A stretch of DNA of 64,000 bases from positions 3,658,001 to 3,722,000 of the forward strand of contig JBLDXI010000032.1 in NCBI GenBank assembly GCA_047495785.1, read 5' to 3'. The notes under the pieces were generated by a model that worked only from the letters and a program-made list of their open reading frames with translations, ran no database searches and was not told the DNA's origin. How positions within the stretch are numbered: position 1 is the first letter of the stretch; every line of letters starts with the position of its first letter. A program made the translations under genes and the position numbers. This stretch comes from Lepidodermella squamata (lineage: Eukaryota > Gastrotricha). Below are positions 1-9,860 of the stretch, piece after piece.

Positions 1-1274
1 GGCGTGTGCGCGTCTGGAGTCTGGAGTTCCTCCTGTTAGACGTTGCAACTTGCGCCCGGGGCCTGGGTGGAAGCCGTTGAAGCTGGTTGGGGGCGTGATA
101 CCAAGCTGGTCTTTCTATCCTTCCTTGGCGAAGCACTTTTCGAACTCATCGAATTGTTATAGGCGAAAACCGAGGTGAAAATGAGACTCGTGTCCGGAAC
201 ACATTTACTCGTCGTTTTTCAATTTCGTGGGTAAAACCTCTCAGAGATTCTTTTGAATTCGTCACCAGCATCGCGCAGGCTGCGATCGGCGGATAGAACC
301 ATTCTTTTTCCCTAGACCGTGGCCACTTTAGGGCGTAGGGGTCTGGGTTTAGGCCCGGCGACCGGCTCTGCTGCCTCTGGTCACAACCAGGGTATTGATA
401 CTTACTTTCAGTGTATCGCTGAGCTTCTTGAGAGAGGGAGCTTCCGCTTCCGCGAGATCACCTCCGTTGGTCGCTTCGAGGCACCAAAAACCACCACATC
501 ACACATTACACGATCGGCGCTCACGGCTAATGGCCTCATCGATAATGTCTTTGACACTCGAGAGATCCACGGATTTCAGCTTGCTGAGCTCCGCAAATCT
601 TGCTTCCATCTACTCTTGCTTTCAGGGTGATTCCCTCGTTAGCAGTAGTATTTTATTTATTTATTCAAGAGCATTTATCCCACTGTTGAGAGCTCGGTTA
701 TAAAAAATTGTCAGTGAGAAAAAAGGTGACAAAGTCATGATTATTCAGTCCTGTTCAGAATTCAAGAGTCAAGTAGATGTATAAAAATAAACAATTATTT
801 GGGATCGACAGCAGCTTGTTATATACACGCTCATCCGTTATTGAAATCAGGTGTTTATAAACAACTTGACGGCACGCGTTCGCGCTGTGGCAAGCATTAA
901 ATCCACAAGTACAAGCCGGATGTAATTCTGTGTAAGCAAGAATATCAATAGGACGACGGTAAGGATGTACAAAGGACCAGGGCACACATAGCCGACTTTG
1001 GTCGTGATGAGGTAGGTCGTAGGTCCAAGCATTTTTAGGCATGCCGAATGCCGATGCACCTTGACCAGGCCGCAAACCGAGCAGGTAATAGTTTAACATC
1101 CAGCGGTAAGAGGCTTTTCGCAATTGCAACATGCCATCTTGGTAATATCAACAAATAGTGTAAACGTCCCCAACCTCAGAAAGTTATAATTCGCTAGCAG
1201 ATATGTGGAAGCCAACTCATCTGAAATCTGAAGTCATCTGAAATTCTATTCATTATTTAGATTTCCAAGATTGA
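1..1274. other. No supported gene; left-edge intergenic DNA
   Basis: I see no recognisable protein here. Short open frames on both strands (for example 319-630 plus and 755-1132 minus) start at non-ATG codons or lack family motifs, and they have no convincing splice partners. The last 30 bases before the next gene contain a splice-acceptor-like motif (TTATTTAG ending at 1260) that could be an outron or 5' UTR acceptor for the amine oxidase gene. Confidence 0.5.
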
Positions 1275-3131
1275 ATGATGTCTAAGATTGTTGATAGCGA
1301 TGTAATAATTGTTGGCGCCGGAATTTCCGGTTTGGTTGCAGCTTATCACTTGAAGAGAACTCGACCTGATGTAAGCTTCAAAATTCTAGAAGCTCGATCT
1401 CGAGTTGGCGGACGTACGTTGGCTGTTGATATGAAAGTGTCCGGTGGTGGGACCGAAAAGTTTGACGTTGGAGGTCAATGGGTCGGCCCGGTTCAAACCG
1501 ATTTGTTGGAGTTATTTCAAGAGCTTGGATTGTCTGACAAACTCTATCCCCAATATCTATCTGGTACTAAAATTTGTTGGGTAGATCCTGGCCATGTTGT
1601 CAAATACACGACTGAACTGCCGCTTTATAACCCGATGATTTATTTGGAATGCTACACCTTCTTGAAGAAAATCGACTGCTTCGCCGAACAACTCGATATA
1701 AACAATCCTTACTTACGCAACCAAGCGTTAGCTGAATATCTAGATTCAATGACCCTGGAAGGTCTTATTCGGCTACATATTTACAGTCCAGAGCTACGTG
1801 AACTGATCAGAATCGGTATTAGAACTGCATTCGGCTTCGAAGCAAGCCAAATATCCGCGTTATACGGAGTGCTTTACGGAAAATCGTCCGGCCGAATGGA
1901 AAATTTATTTACTTCAACGAATGACGGCGCTCAGAAGCTGAAGTTGAAGGGCAGCATGTACCAGCTTAGTCTTTGTTTGAGAGATATTATCGGAGAGCAG
2001 AACATAATGTACGAGACACCTGTGTCAGCGATAGAACAGGTCTGAAGCTTTATGTCTGATTATAAATTCTTGACCATTTTCATAAAATAGACAAAAAATG
2101 GAGTCATTGTAACAGGTTCTTTGAACAAAGGAGGTTCACTGGTTCGGCTAACTGCGAAGAAAGTCATATTTGCCATACCCCCTCCTCACATTCGTAATAA
2201 GCTAATCGTTTTTTTTCGGAAACGTCTCAATTTTCTTTGAATTAGTAAAGCTGGAATTATCGCCTCCACTGCCTGCTTCGCGGATTGAGGTCCTCCGAGC
2301 GATGCCAATGTCTAATTTATTCAAATTTGTGATTACTTATGAACGGGTATGTGGAAGAGTTATATTATCTGTCTTTTGATCAGCTTGTTCTGTTTTTAGG
2401 CATTTTGGCGAGACAAAAATTTGTCAGGGGAAACTACGTGTTACGGCGGTGATGTCGATTTCTTGAACGAAACGGAGTGCCCTGTCGGTCCAGTTTCAGT
2501 CACTTTCGATCAGACATTACCCAGCGGAGCTCCTGCGATCGTCGGCTTTTCTGCGGGTCATCAAACCGTATACTGGGACCAAAAGCCGTTCGAAGTCCGT
2601 AAGAACGCTATATTGAAAACTCTGGCAAAAATGCTCGGCGAAGAAGCTTTGAGCCCTCTGGATTATCAGGAGAAAAATTGGGCACATGAAGAGTGGACGG
2701 GCGGTTGCCCTGTATCTTGCCTCCAGCCCGGAGCTGGCCGATTTTTCACGCCGAGTTTGCGGCTGCCATTCGGAGATATTCACATGGCTGGCACCGAAAC
2801 GGCGCAACGTTCGATAGGCTACATTTCAGGGGCAGTGCAAGCCGGTCGCCGAGCGGCTGTTGAAGTTCTGTATTGCCTAGGAAAACATTCGCCAAACGAC
2901 GCTGCGATCTTGGCGTCTACCTGCCACGGTCCAGCCGGTCGCGAGCTGAAATGGACGCCGAAGTGGTCGACCGTGAATGATCCCTGTATGGTTGGCCTGC
3001 AATCGACCCACTGGGGCTACAAGGCCGTGGCTGCAGTTAGCCTCGGTTTCTTAGTCTACCGGTTCTTTTGGTCAAAAAACAGTGGTGCTATCTTTAACTG
3101 TGATCGTTTCTTCAAATTGTTTGCCTGGTGA
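1275..3131 (+). CDS. Monoamine-oxidase-like flavin amine oxidase, 4 exons
   Basis: FAD-dependent amine oxidase of the MAO-A/B family, which oxidatively deaminates monoamines at the mitochondrial outer membrane. Exons join in phase as 1275-2039, 2091-2193, 2246-2346 and 2400-3131, giving 566 aa (human MAOs are about 520). Visible are the N-terminal dinucleotide motif VGAGISG (residues 13-19), GGRT, GGQWVGP, the FAIPPP segment in exon 2, AFWRDK opening exon 4, the flavin-linking Cys in TGGC (about residue 426), AGTETA, and a C-terminal hydrophobic helix (about 529-547) matching the MAO membrane anchor. The residue after the flavin Cys is Pro, where MAO-A/B have one of the two aromatic-cage Tyr; the second Tyr is kept (about 464, the correct 38-residue spacing). 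Substrate range may therefore differ. Two adjacent ATGs (1275, 1278) are equally possible starts. The natural poly(A) signal lies beyond a transposon. Confidence 0.93.
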
Positions 3132-3161
3132 GGAAGATTGTATATTTTATGGGTTTGATTT

Positions 3162-3201
3162 ATGGGAAGATCCGTCAAGAAAGTTCCGTCAGTGGAAAGT
3201 T
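3162..3201 (+). repeat. MULE left terminal inverted repeat
   Basis: Forty bases that match the reverse complement of 5415-5454 with three mismatches. It contains the motif AGTGGAAAGTT, which recurs further inside the element. Confidence 0.9.
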
Positions 3202-3415
3202 AAAACACAGAAAGATAAATCAATAGAAAGTTCCTAAAATAGAAACATCCAGCAGTGGAAAGTTAAATTCGTGGAAACTTCCGTGCACACAATAGGTTTT
3301 CGTGGAAATTTCCGACACGCGCTCTCATAAGGCGCTTAATTAGGGCGATGCACGTGGCTAGCTGTGGTATAAAGACGTAGTTTAAACCAAATTACCAATC
3401 ATTTAGCAATTTGAA

Positions 3416-5155
3416 ATGCACGGTTGTGAGTATTGCGATAAGTCATTTGCTACGAATCATGGCTTAAAGATTCACCTAGGCAGAGCCCACAAGGGTGCGG
3501 CGCAGCTTGATGCCAACACCACAGGTATTAATTCAGGCTAAAATACGGGAATAAAGTTATAAAAGAATTCATCTTTAGTGAGAGATAGCATGATTGAGCC
3601 TCCATTGGTTGCTTCTACGCCACTCTCCGCTTCTATGTCATCAGTGGCGAGTGAAGTCACCCTGCCACCAGCGCCACTGGTAACGCCACCGAATCCATTT
3701 CGAGCCGCGCCAGCTGATCCTATTCAGCCTGTTGAAGTCCAAGCGCCTCAACCCGCGGAACCTTGGGACATGCAGCCGTTACACCAGCACGTCCAACAGC
3801 CTGCTGTTCAACAACCTCTTGTACAACCGTATCTTCCCCAGCAGCCTCCATTCCAACAACCATTCCAACAACCTCAGCCAATTTGGCCTGATTGGATGGC
3901 TCAGCAGCAAGCAATTTGGCCGCGATTGCAACAGGAGAACGTTCCTCAGCTAATGAGGCCGCAGTGGGTTTATGTTTACCATCAGCCCGTCCCTCAAGCG
4001 CACATCATTCAAGCCCAGCCGGGTCATGTCGACTTTCCGCCCCCACCTCCGGTTTTCGAAGTACCTTTGCAGCCAGTTCAGCCAGCAAAAAGGTTCGTGA
4101 AGCCACCTGATCGCTTTTATCTCAACACCAAGAGGACGAATTGCCTGGCTGCTGATGGTCATTGCTATCGATGTCTGAAAAGAGGCTATTTCGTGTGCGA
4201 CCAATGCGGAGTCAAACCCATTTTGAATGCTGAAGGTACCCAAGTCGTCCGCCTTGAAGGTACTCACAAAGATAGCAAAGATTACTACCGCGTGGAAAAA
4301 GAAGTCATGATGGCGGCTGTCAGAGATCGAGTCGCTAATGACGTCACCGCATCGGTTCCGGAGATCTACGACGAGGAAACTGCAAATGCGTGCGACGCAG
4401 TTGAACGCTGGGGCCTCGAAGAAGCCAATCGCTCATTCGCAACTTACATCCCGAATTTCGAGTCATGTAAGAAGAGTTTGTACAACATTCGCAAGGCTGT
4501 TGAACCGCGCAATCCAACAACAGTGAAAGGCTTTTTCGACATTCTGAAAGAAGACTCTCCCCAAGCTGAAAAGGCTGCCAAGTACAAGGTGACTAGTAAC
4601 GGCAAGAAGTTTCTCAGGCATCACGAAATAGTTCGAAACATACCGATTCCAGGGGCATTCGCCGTATACGCCACCGATGACGACCTCATTCGAGCAGCAA
4701 GTTCAGAACGGCTTTTCGTAGACGGAACATTCAAAATTGTCCCGAAGCAGTTCACGCAGTTACTGACCTTCCACACCCTTGAAGACAGCCAGACCCGCGA
4801 TGCCTACGCTGCTCCGGCTATCTATGTTCTTCTTACGAATAAAAGCCAAGACTTGTACGAAAAGGTGTTCGAATACCTCAAAGCTGAGATGATCCGGCTT
4901 CATACTTTCATCCTCTTCACTCAGCTCACCTGCGATTACGAATTGGCACTTCTGAATGCAGCTCGTAAAATTTTCGGCGTGTCAATTGTGGGTTGCCACT
5001 TCCATTTCTCCCAAGCAATTTTGAGAAGGATTCTTATCCTGGGTCTCTGGGATGAGTACACCGAGCCGGGTAGCTTGGTGAGAAAAGCCATCAGGCGATG
5101 CATGGCCTTGCCACTACTGCCAGTTCATCAGATCGGCACTGCGTACCAAGATTGA
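3416..5155 (+). CDS. MULE transposase with spliced-on C2H2 zinc finger, probably truncated
   Basis: Two exons join in frame: 3416-3524 and 3579-5155 (54-base intron), about 561 aa. Exon 1 encodes a C2H2 finger (CEYC ... HLGRAH) that likely binds the element ends. Exon 2 starts with a Pro/Gln-rich linker, then a Cys-rich segment (CYRC ... CDQC), then the MULE transposase core: first catalytic Asp in FVDGTF, second in TCDYE, and the conserved CHFHF motif. The frame stops soon after CMALPLLP, well short of a normal MULE catalytic domain, so the third acidic residue is not visible. An acidic tail ending SDEETD continues in another frame to 5221, suggesting an internal deletion with frameshift. 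The copy is probably no longer autonomous. The exon 1 start is the first ATG inside the element in frame with the finger. Confidence 0.8.
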
Positions 5156-5414
5156 AGATGGCGCCAGTGTCCTAGCCGACCTTCGCGTGGCTGACGAGGG
5201 CAGCGATGAAGAGACTGATTGATTGAATTTCGTGATAATAAACATTAAACATTTTGCTCGGAACTTTCTACTGCATATAACACTTGATCGGAACTTTCCA
5301 CTAATTTCGCAATGTATATAAAAATAAATTTTGGTCGGAAGTTTCCACAACATTAAGCAATTGATCGGAAATATCTACAAAAACATGCACGGAAAGTACA
5401 CAGGGTTATGACGG

Positions 5415-5454
5415 AACTTTCCACTGCAGGAACTTTCTGGACGGATCTTCCCAT
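5415..5454 (-). repeat. MULE right terminal inverted repeat
   Basis: Reverse complement of the left repeat with three mismatches over 40 bases. Inward of it (5250-5400) lie four further diverged copies of a CGGAACTTTCCACT-like motif. Confidence 0.9.
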
Positions 5455-5515
5455 GCACCATGGGTTTCGTGTGATACAATTAAAATGAAATGAAGCGGCT
5501 TTTGATCTTCAATGG

Positions 5516-5521
5516 AATAAA
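5516..5521 (+). terminator. Likely original poly(A) signal of the amine oxidase gene
   Basis: AATAAA about 50 bases beyond the right end of the MULE. Before the insertion it would have been about 75 bases after the amine oxidase stop codon, a normal distance. AATAAA-like strings inside the element (about 5236 and 5325) could now be used instead. Confidence 0.45.
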
Positions 5522-7098
5522 CAGTATTTTTTGCATGAACCGGCGGTGAACTCCAACGATAGGCAAATGCACCTCACCGTTTACCTTGTGGAAAGTACTC
5601 CTGTTAACAACATGAAGCGCCCCATTGAAGACATTTTGCCCCGTAATTCAGCTACCACAGTAATTAAGAACTGTAACATCACGTAAAAGTCAAGGCGGTA
5701 TTTCGCTGCTGGAATTGAGAATAATTGCACGGCGCTATAATGAAAGTAGGCTTTGTTATAAGTCGCCGGGTTGTGGGGGAATTGCTGGAGATACACGAGT
5801 TTCGCACTTTGTGGCCTCCCGCGTGGGCACGCTGAAGTCGCGGCTCTATATGATGGTCGGGTGGTAATGGCACTGAGTTACATAAAAACCAAAATGGTTC
5901 GCAGATTTTTTGTTATGAAGAACGCAATTAGGGACGTCGAATTCCTCATTATTTAATGGTTTGGCAATTAAGCGGCTCGCCACTTGATAGCTTGATCACG
6001 TGCCATGATTGATCAATCGCATATATTGATGAAGATTTTCATCCAGAATAGGCATTGCCATCTGTTTAAAGGCACGAAAGTTCGCTGTTTTACTAAGCTT
6101 CAGGTTTTAATCGCGCTCAACTAGCCTTTTCTTATCATTAAATCTCTTGAATTCAATGCAAAAAGTGTGGCATTAAGGGTATTATTACGCGACGATCTAG
6201 AGCAAAATTTGTTTATTTCAATGAACGAACGTGTTTAACCTCAAGAGCGAGCCGGACAACATGAGTCCATGTGAGTAAGCTAAGCGGCGTGGCTCCCCGA
6301 TGATTCAGCCATTTCATACGCCTATAAGCAGTTTGGTAGAAAAAAACACGTGCGGTAAACATGTTTACAAAAAAATCATTGAACAACCGTCACGCAACTA
6401 TACTAACGCTGTTTTAAAGCTAACGCCGTTGAAACGCTACATTTGCGTGCATTCATATTATGATCCATATATTAGGGATAATTTGTGGTCTTGTCTCAGA
6501 CAGAGAAAATTCGCATTGACGAAAATCCTGTTTCCGACTTTCTTAAAAGCTTGCTGATTTTCCGCGAGGTTAAGCTTCCGAGGTCTGGGATTAAGCGTGT
6601 TGTCTTACAGTTTTGACTGTGACATAAACAGGTGGCATCGCATTTCGCATACCTGGCGCTATAGAATGATGTGTATCTCGGAAGCTGAACCTCGAAGAAA
6701 ATCAGCAAGCTTTTAAGAAAATCGGAAACAGGATTTTGTTTTTATGCGAATCGTGCACGCGATGTCTCAATTTTACAGACGTTTATTTTAAATTTATCTC
6801 GAATTTCAAGCGCTTTGCGCATTTAAAAGCTCAGAAATTCTCAGAAAAACTCATTTTCTAGCGAAAATAATGCGACACTTATCATGCGAATCACGACTTA
6901 TACTTGAAAGCTTCTCGCCATATTGCGTACATATGCGTTTGTTCGTTTCGCCTTACTGAACTTCAGTTGAGTGATTGATGTTCCACTTTTGGTAATTCGC
7001 TGTCAATTAGGATTGCTCGATATTGACATAATTCTCCCTTTTCATTGCTCTAATTTTCAATTCATAGTGAAGTTAACATTTCTCAAGCTTGAATAAAA
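5522..7098. other. Intergenic DNA with a foldback repeat
   Basis: There is no coding sequence I can support. Small open frames here show no family features. The one structured object is the inverted repeat at 6522-6737, listed separately. Just before the next gene, TTTTCAATTCATAG (ending about 7066) resembles a splice acceptor and may be a trans-splice or 5' UTR acceptor for the dehydrogenase at 7099. Confidence 0.5.
6522..6737. repeat. Foldback inverted repeat (61-base arms, 94-base spacer)
   Basis: Arm 6522-6582 matches the reverse complement of 6677-6737 at 57 of 61 positions. The similarity continues weakly outward through ATTCGCAT on both sides. The transcript would form a long hairpin. 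I see no clear target duplication. It may be a MITE, a diverged palindromic duplication or a hairpin RNA locus; the sequence alone does not decide. Confidence 0.75.
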
Positions 7099-8157
7099 AT
7101 GCTGGAATTTCTGCAACTTTTCACTGGAATGAGCATCTGGTCGTGTATCGGCGTGGAAGTCGCCCTCCTAGCCATCGTGTACTCGTTCGGCCGGAAACTG
7201 ATGAGCAATTTGCGCGAACTTCGGCAATACACTGCATCTCTAGCAACAAAGCGAGTTGTATCGCCGAAGGACCGTTTGGTGATGATCACAGGCTGCGACT
7301 CTGGTTTTGGAAAATCAGCGGCAATACACTTCCACAACCTTGGCTACGCGGTGTTTGCGTTTTGCTTGGATGCTGAAACTGCTTCGAAAAACCCGGAATT
7401 TTCGTCGCGCATCGGCTCTGACGGCTTCAATGTAGTCAAAATGGATGTGACTAATGAGTGGGATGTTGATTTAGCTGTCTTACGCGTCAAAGAATGGCTA
7501 ATTGAGCATCCCACTTATCAACCTTGGGCGCTGATCAACAATTCAGGAGTAATGCAGGCTATGGTGCCGTTCGAATTTCTGACGATCAATTCATGCCGCA
7601 AAATGTTCGACGTCAATTACTTCGGCGCTGTGACGGTAACTAACGCTTTTCTACCGCTTTTGAGGCAAGAACGGGGTAGCCGAATCATCATAACTTCCTC
7701 TATTGCCGCCGAAGTCCCGCCTGTGTCCTTCAACATGGCATCATACTGCGCATCCAAAGCGGCAACAATGGCTGCTTTCGACGTCCTTCGTTGCGAAGTT
7801 CGGAAGTTTGGAATTCACGTGTCTGCTGTCTGCCCTGATTTCTATCGGACTGAAATTGCAAACCCTGAGCGCAATGTCAAGGCCTTTGATTCGGAAATCG
7901 ATCACGTCAGCAACTATGTTGCCGATGCGTACGGCGGAAGCTCTTACACGGATCGTCTGCGTGCTGGGGTCGCAGGGTGCGTCGAAATGGCTAAAAGCGA
8001 CCTTAGCCCTGTCGTTGATGCTTTCGTCGAAGCCGTGTCATCCGTTTGTCCCAAACGGCGCTATTTCCCGGTGAGCAGCCAGTCGAGATGGATGAGACTG
8101 CTGTACAAAATTTCGCCGAATACTGTTGACAATATGTGTGCCAAAATAAACCAGTGA
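7099..8157 (+). CDS. Short-chain dehydrogenase/reductase, 17beta-HSD2/retinol dehydrogenase type
   Basis: Single-exon 352-aa NAD(P)-dependent oxidoreductase of the SDR9C-like group (retinol or hydroxysteroid dehydrogenases). A hydrophobic N-terminal segment (about residues 10-30) predicts anchoring in the ER membrane. Cofactor motif TGCDSGFG is at 64-71, DVTN at 116-119, NNSG at 147-150 (NNAG in most members), the active-site Ser at 200-201 in IITSSIA, and YCASK with catalytic Tyr216 and Lys220. The length fits the family. The ATG at 7099 puts the anchor at the extreme N-terminus, as in relatives. Substrate cannot be assigned from sequence. Its lack of introns contrasts with most neighbours. 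Confidence 0.93.
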   Translation: MLEFLQLFTGMSIWSCIGVEVALLAIVYSFGRKLMSNLRELRQYTASLATKRVVSPKDRLVMITGCDSGFGKSAAIHFHNLGYAVFAFCLDAETASKNPEFSSRIGSDGFNVVKMDVTNEWDVDLAVLRVKEWLIEHPTYQPWALINNSGVMQAMVPFEFLTINSCRKMFDVNYFGAVTVTNAFLPLLRQERGSRIIITSSIAAEVPPVSFNMASYCASKAATMAAFDVLRCEVRKFGIHVSAVCPDFYRTEIANPERNVKAFDSEIDHVSNYVADAYGGSSYTDRLRAGVAGCVEMAKSDLSPVVDAFVEAVSSVCPKRRYFPVSSQSRWMRLLYKISPNTVDNMCAKINQ

Positions 8158-9860
8158 GTCATCGCCGTTAAACCTGTGGACATTTTCAAAATGACATAAT
8201 TATTTTCTTTTTTTATCCATCATTCGTGAAGCTAAAACTCAAGCTTTATCATAAACACGTTCTCTAAGCCTCATTTTTCTTTGTATTTTACAATAACTGC
8301 GATATCAGGCTGTATATAATATTAGTCTGATGAGGATTATTGAACTCGACGCTTTTGATTTTTGATCTGGTCTTTTCTATAAATTTGAATAAATAAATGA
8401 TAAGCACGTGCTTATATTATCAGGTTGGTATTATTTTTTATGAAAAAAAATAACAAAATCTCTGTCGCTTCAGTGCCACAGTCTGTCGTGCCACACCGAC
8501 ATGCCGAAATGGGGCGACTTTAAGAAATATTGAAGGTGACAAAGCAAAGACCCCTTGAGTAGGGTGCCCTTCGAAAGCCCAAAGAAACTGGCAAAGTAAA
8601 CTGGCCGCATCCTAAATAGTGTTCGCAATGGCCATAGAACAAATTGGATCGGACATGTCAGGTTTTATTATAGGTAGTTTTTTACTAAAACTAAAAACTA
8701 GTCTTTATACCTAGGTGGTTTTTGGCGTTTTTATGACGTTTACGCTCATCATGCCGATCACGCCAAGCCATTTAGTAAGAAATAGCTTGCCATAGCCGTT
8801 CAAATTCGAACCTAAAAATGAGCTCTTTCAAGTTTTTCCAGTGGTTTAGGAGAATGAAGGACTGGATGTCTGGATGAATTTAGTAGGTTTTAGCACGACA
8901 GATTAGCCTCATATATCTATTCCCAGAATGTTTAATAATTTCCCTCGACATTTTTCAGGAGTTCAGAAATCCCTGATGCTTCCAAGGAAGCTATTTTCCT
9001 CTTAAATTATTCTGCTCTATGCCTGTAATTTGATCTCGAGATATTAATAGCATCAATGGAACCATTTTTTGCTAAAAATATTCTCGTTAACAAAATCGGG
9101 AAAAAACAAGAGGATTTGAGCGTCCTTTCTGAATCGCACTGTAGATGCATAATGGACATCGACCAAACATCAACATCCCTCAGGATAACGGGTAAACAGG
9201 CTCACGTGACGAGTCTTTTTCATCAGCATCGCATCCCTGTCAATATTTCTGGCGAAGTAACGTCGAAAAATGAAAAAAAAACAAGCCGCGTCTTTAGAAC
9301 AATGTCGCGTTTCCATCTTTATTATTCGGCATCTTTTTTATAATATCTATCGCATCATTTTAGGTCTCAAAGCACAAATAATATCGCAATTTAGAATCAT
9401 TGCAGTAAAACCATAGCTTCGTCGATCGCATCAGTGCAATCTTATGTACACACAATAATCATTACATTCGCGATAAAAAATGAAACAAAAGGAAGTGAAC
9501 GATTTCAGCACTTGTATCGGTATTTGCTTTCGTGACTTTTATTTACAAATAAAAAAGTATCGTAGGGTGAGAAAGGAACAAAACAACTGACTTCTAAAGC
9601 GAAAAACAGAGCCAAAATCTTGGCGAACATTGTAAATGAGCACCCTCAATGTTCAAGACTAGCGCCGACTGGAATTCAGATCTAGATTCCTCTATATACG
9701 CAAAACATTACTTCGACTTGGATGGAATTTGATTGTTAAGGTGATACTACGATAAAACGTTTGAACAACAAAACAACGCGATTTTGGCAAGCCGTTTCGA
9801 CCAGAAAAATAGCAAATAAAAATCCGCCTTATTCAAAATACGCAATTTCTCGTCGCTCTA
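8158..9860. other. Intergenic region between convergent genes
   Basis: AATAAA at 8389-8394 is a good poly(A) signal for the dehydrogenase. The remaining 1.4 kb shows no coding frame with family features and no repeat or RNA gene that I recognise. The genes on the two sides converge. Confidence 0.5.

Larger units (their letters stand above)
3157..5459 (+). mobile_element. Mutator-like DNA transposon (MULE) with TIRs
   Basis: A 2.3-kb element carrying a MULE-type transposase. Terminal inverted repeats at 3162-3201 and 5415-5454 match at 37 of 40 positions and share the outer string ATGGGAAGATCCGTC. An 8-base direct repeat, ATGGGTTT, occurs at 3149-3156 and 5460-5467. If it is the target duplication, the element spans 3157-5459 and a few outermost bases of the TIRs have diverged. 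8-9 base duplications are normal for MULEs. The insertion begins about 25 bases after the amine oxidase stop codon. The boundaries are my inference; a second copy in the genome would settle them. Confidence 0.85.

Noticed and set aside
319-703. Two overlapping plus-strand frames of about 100 aa at the left edge
   Set aside because: Overlapping frames, one without an ATG start, no recognisable domain.
755-1132. Minus-strand 125-aa frame and an overlapping hydrophobic 70-aa frame
   Set aside because: Two overlapping frames in the same DNA, neither with family motifs or matching splice sites.
3162-5454. A 9-base target duplication directly abutting the MULE TIRs
   Set aside because: The nine bases next to the TIRs (GTTTGATTT and GCACCATGG) do not match; the only flanking repeat is ATGGGTTT five bases further out.
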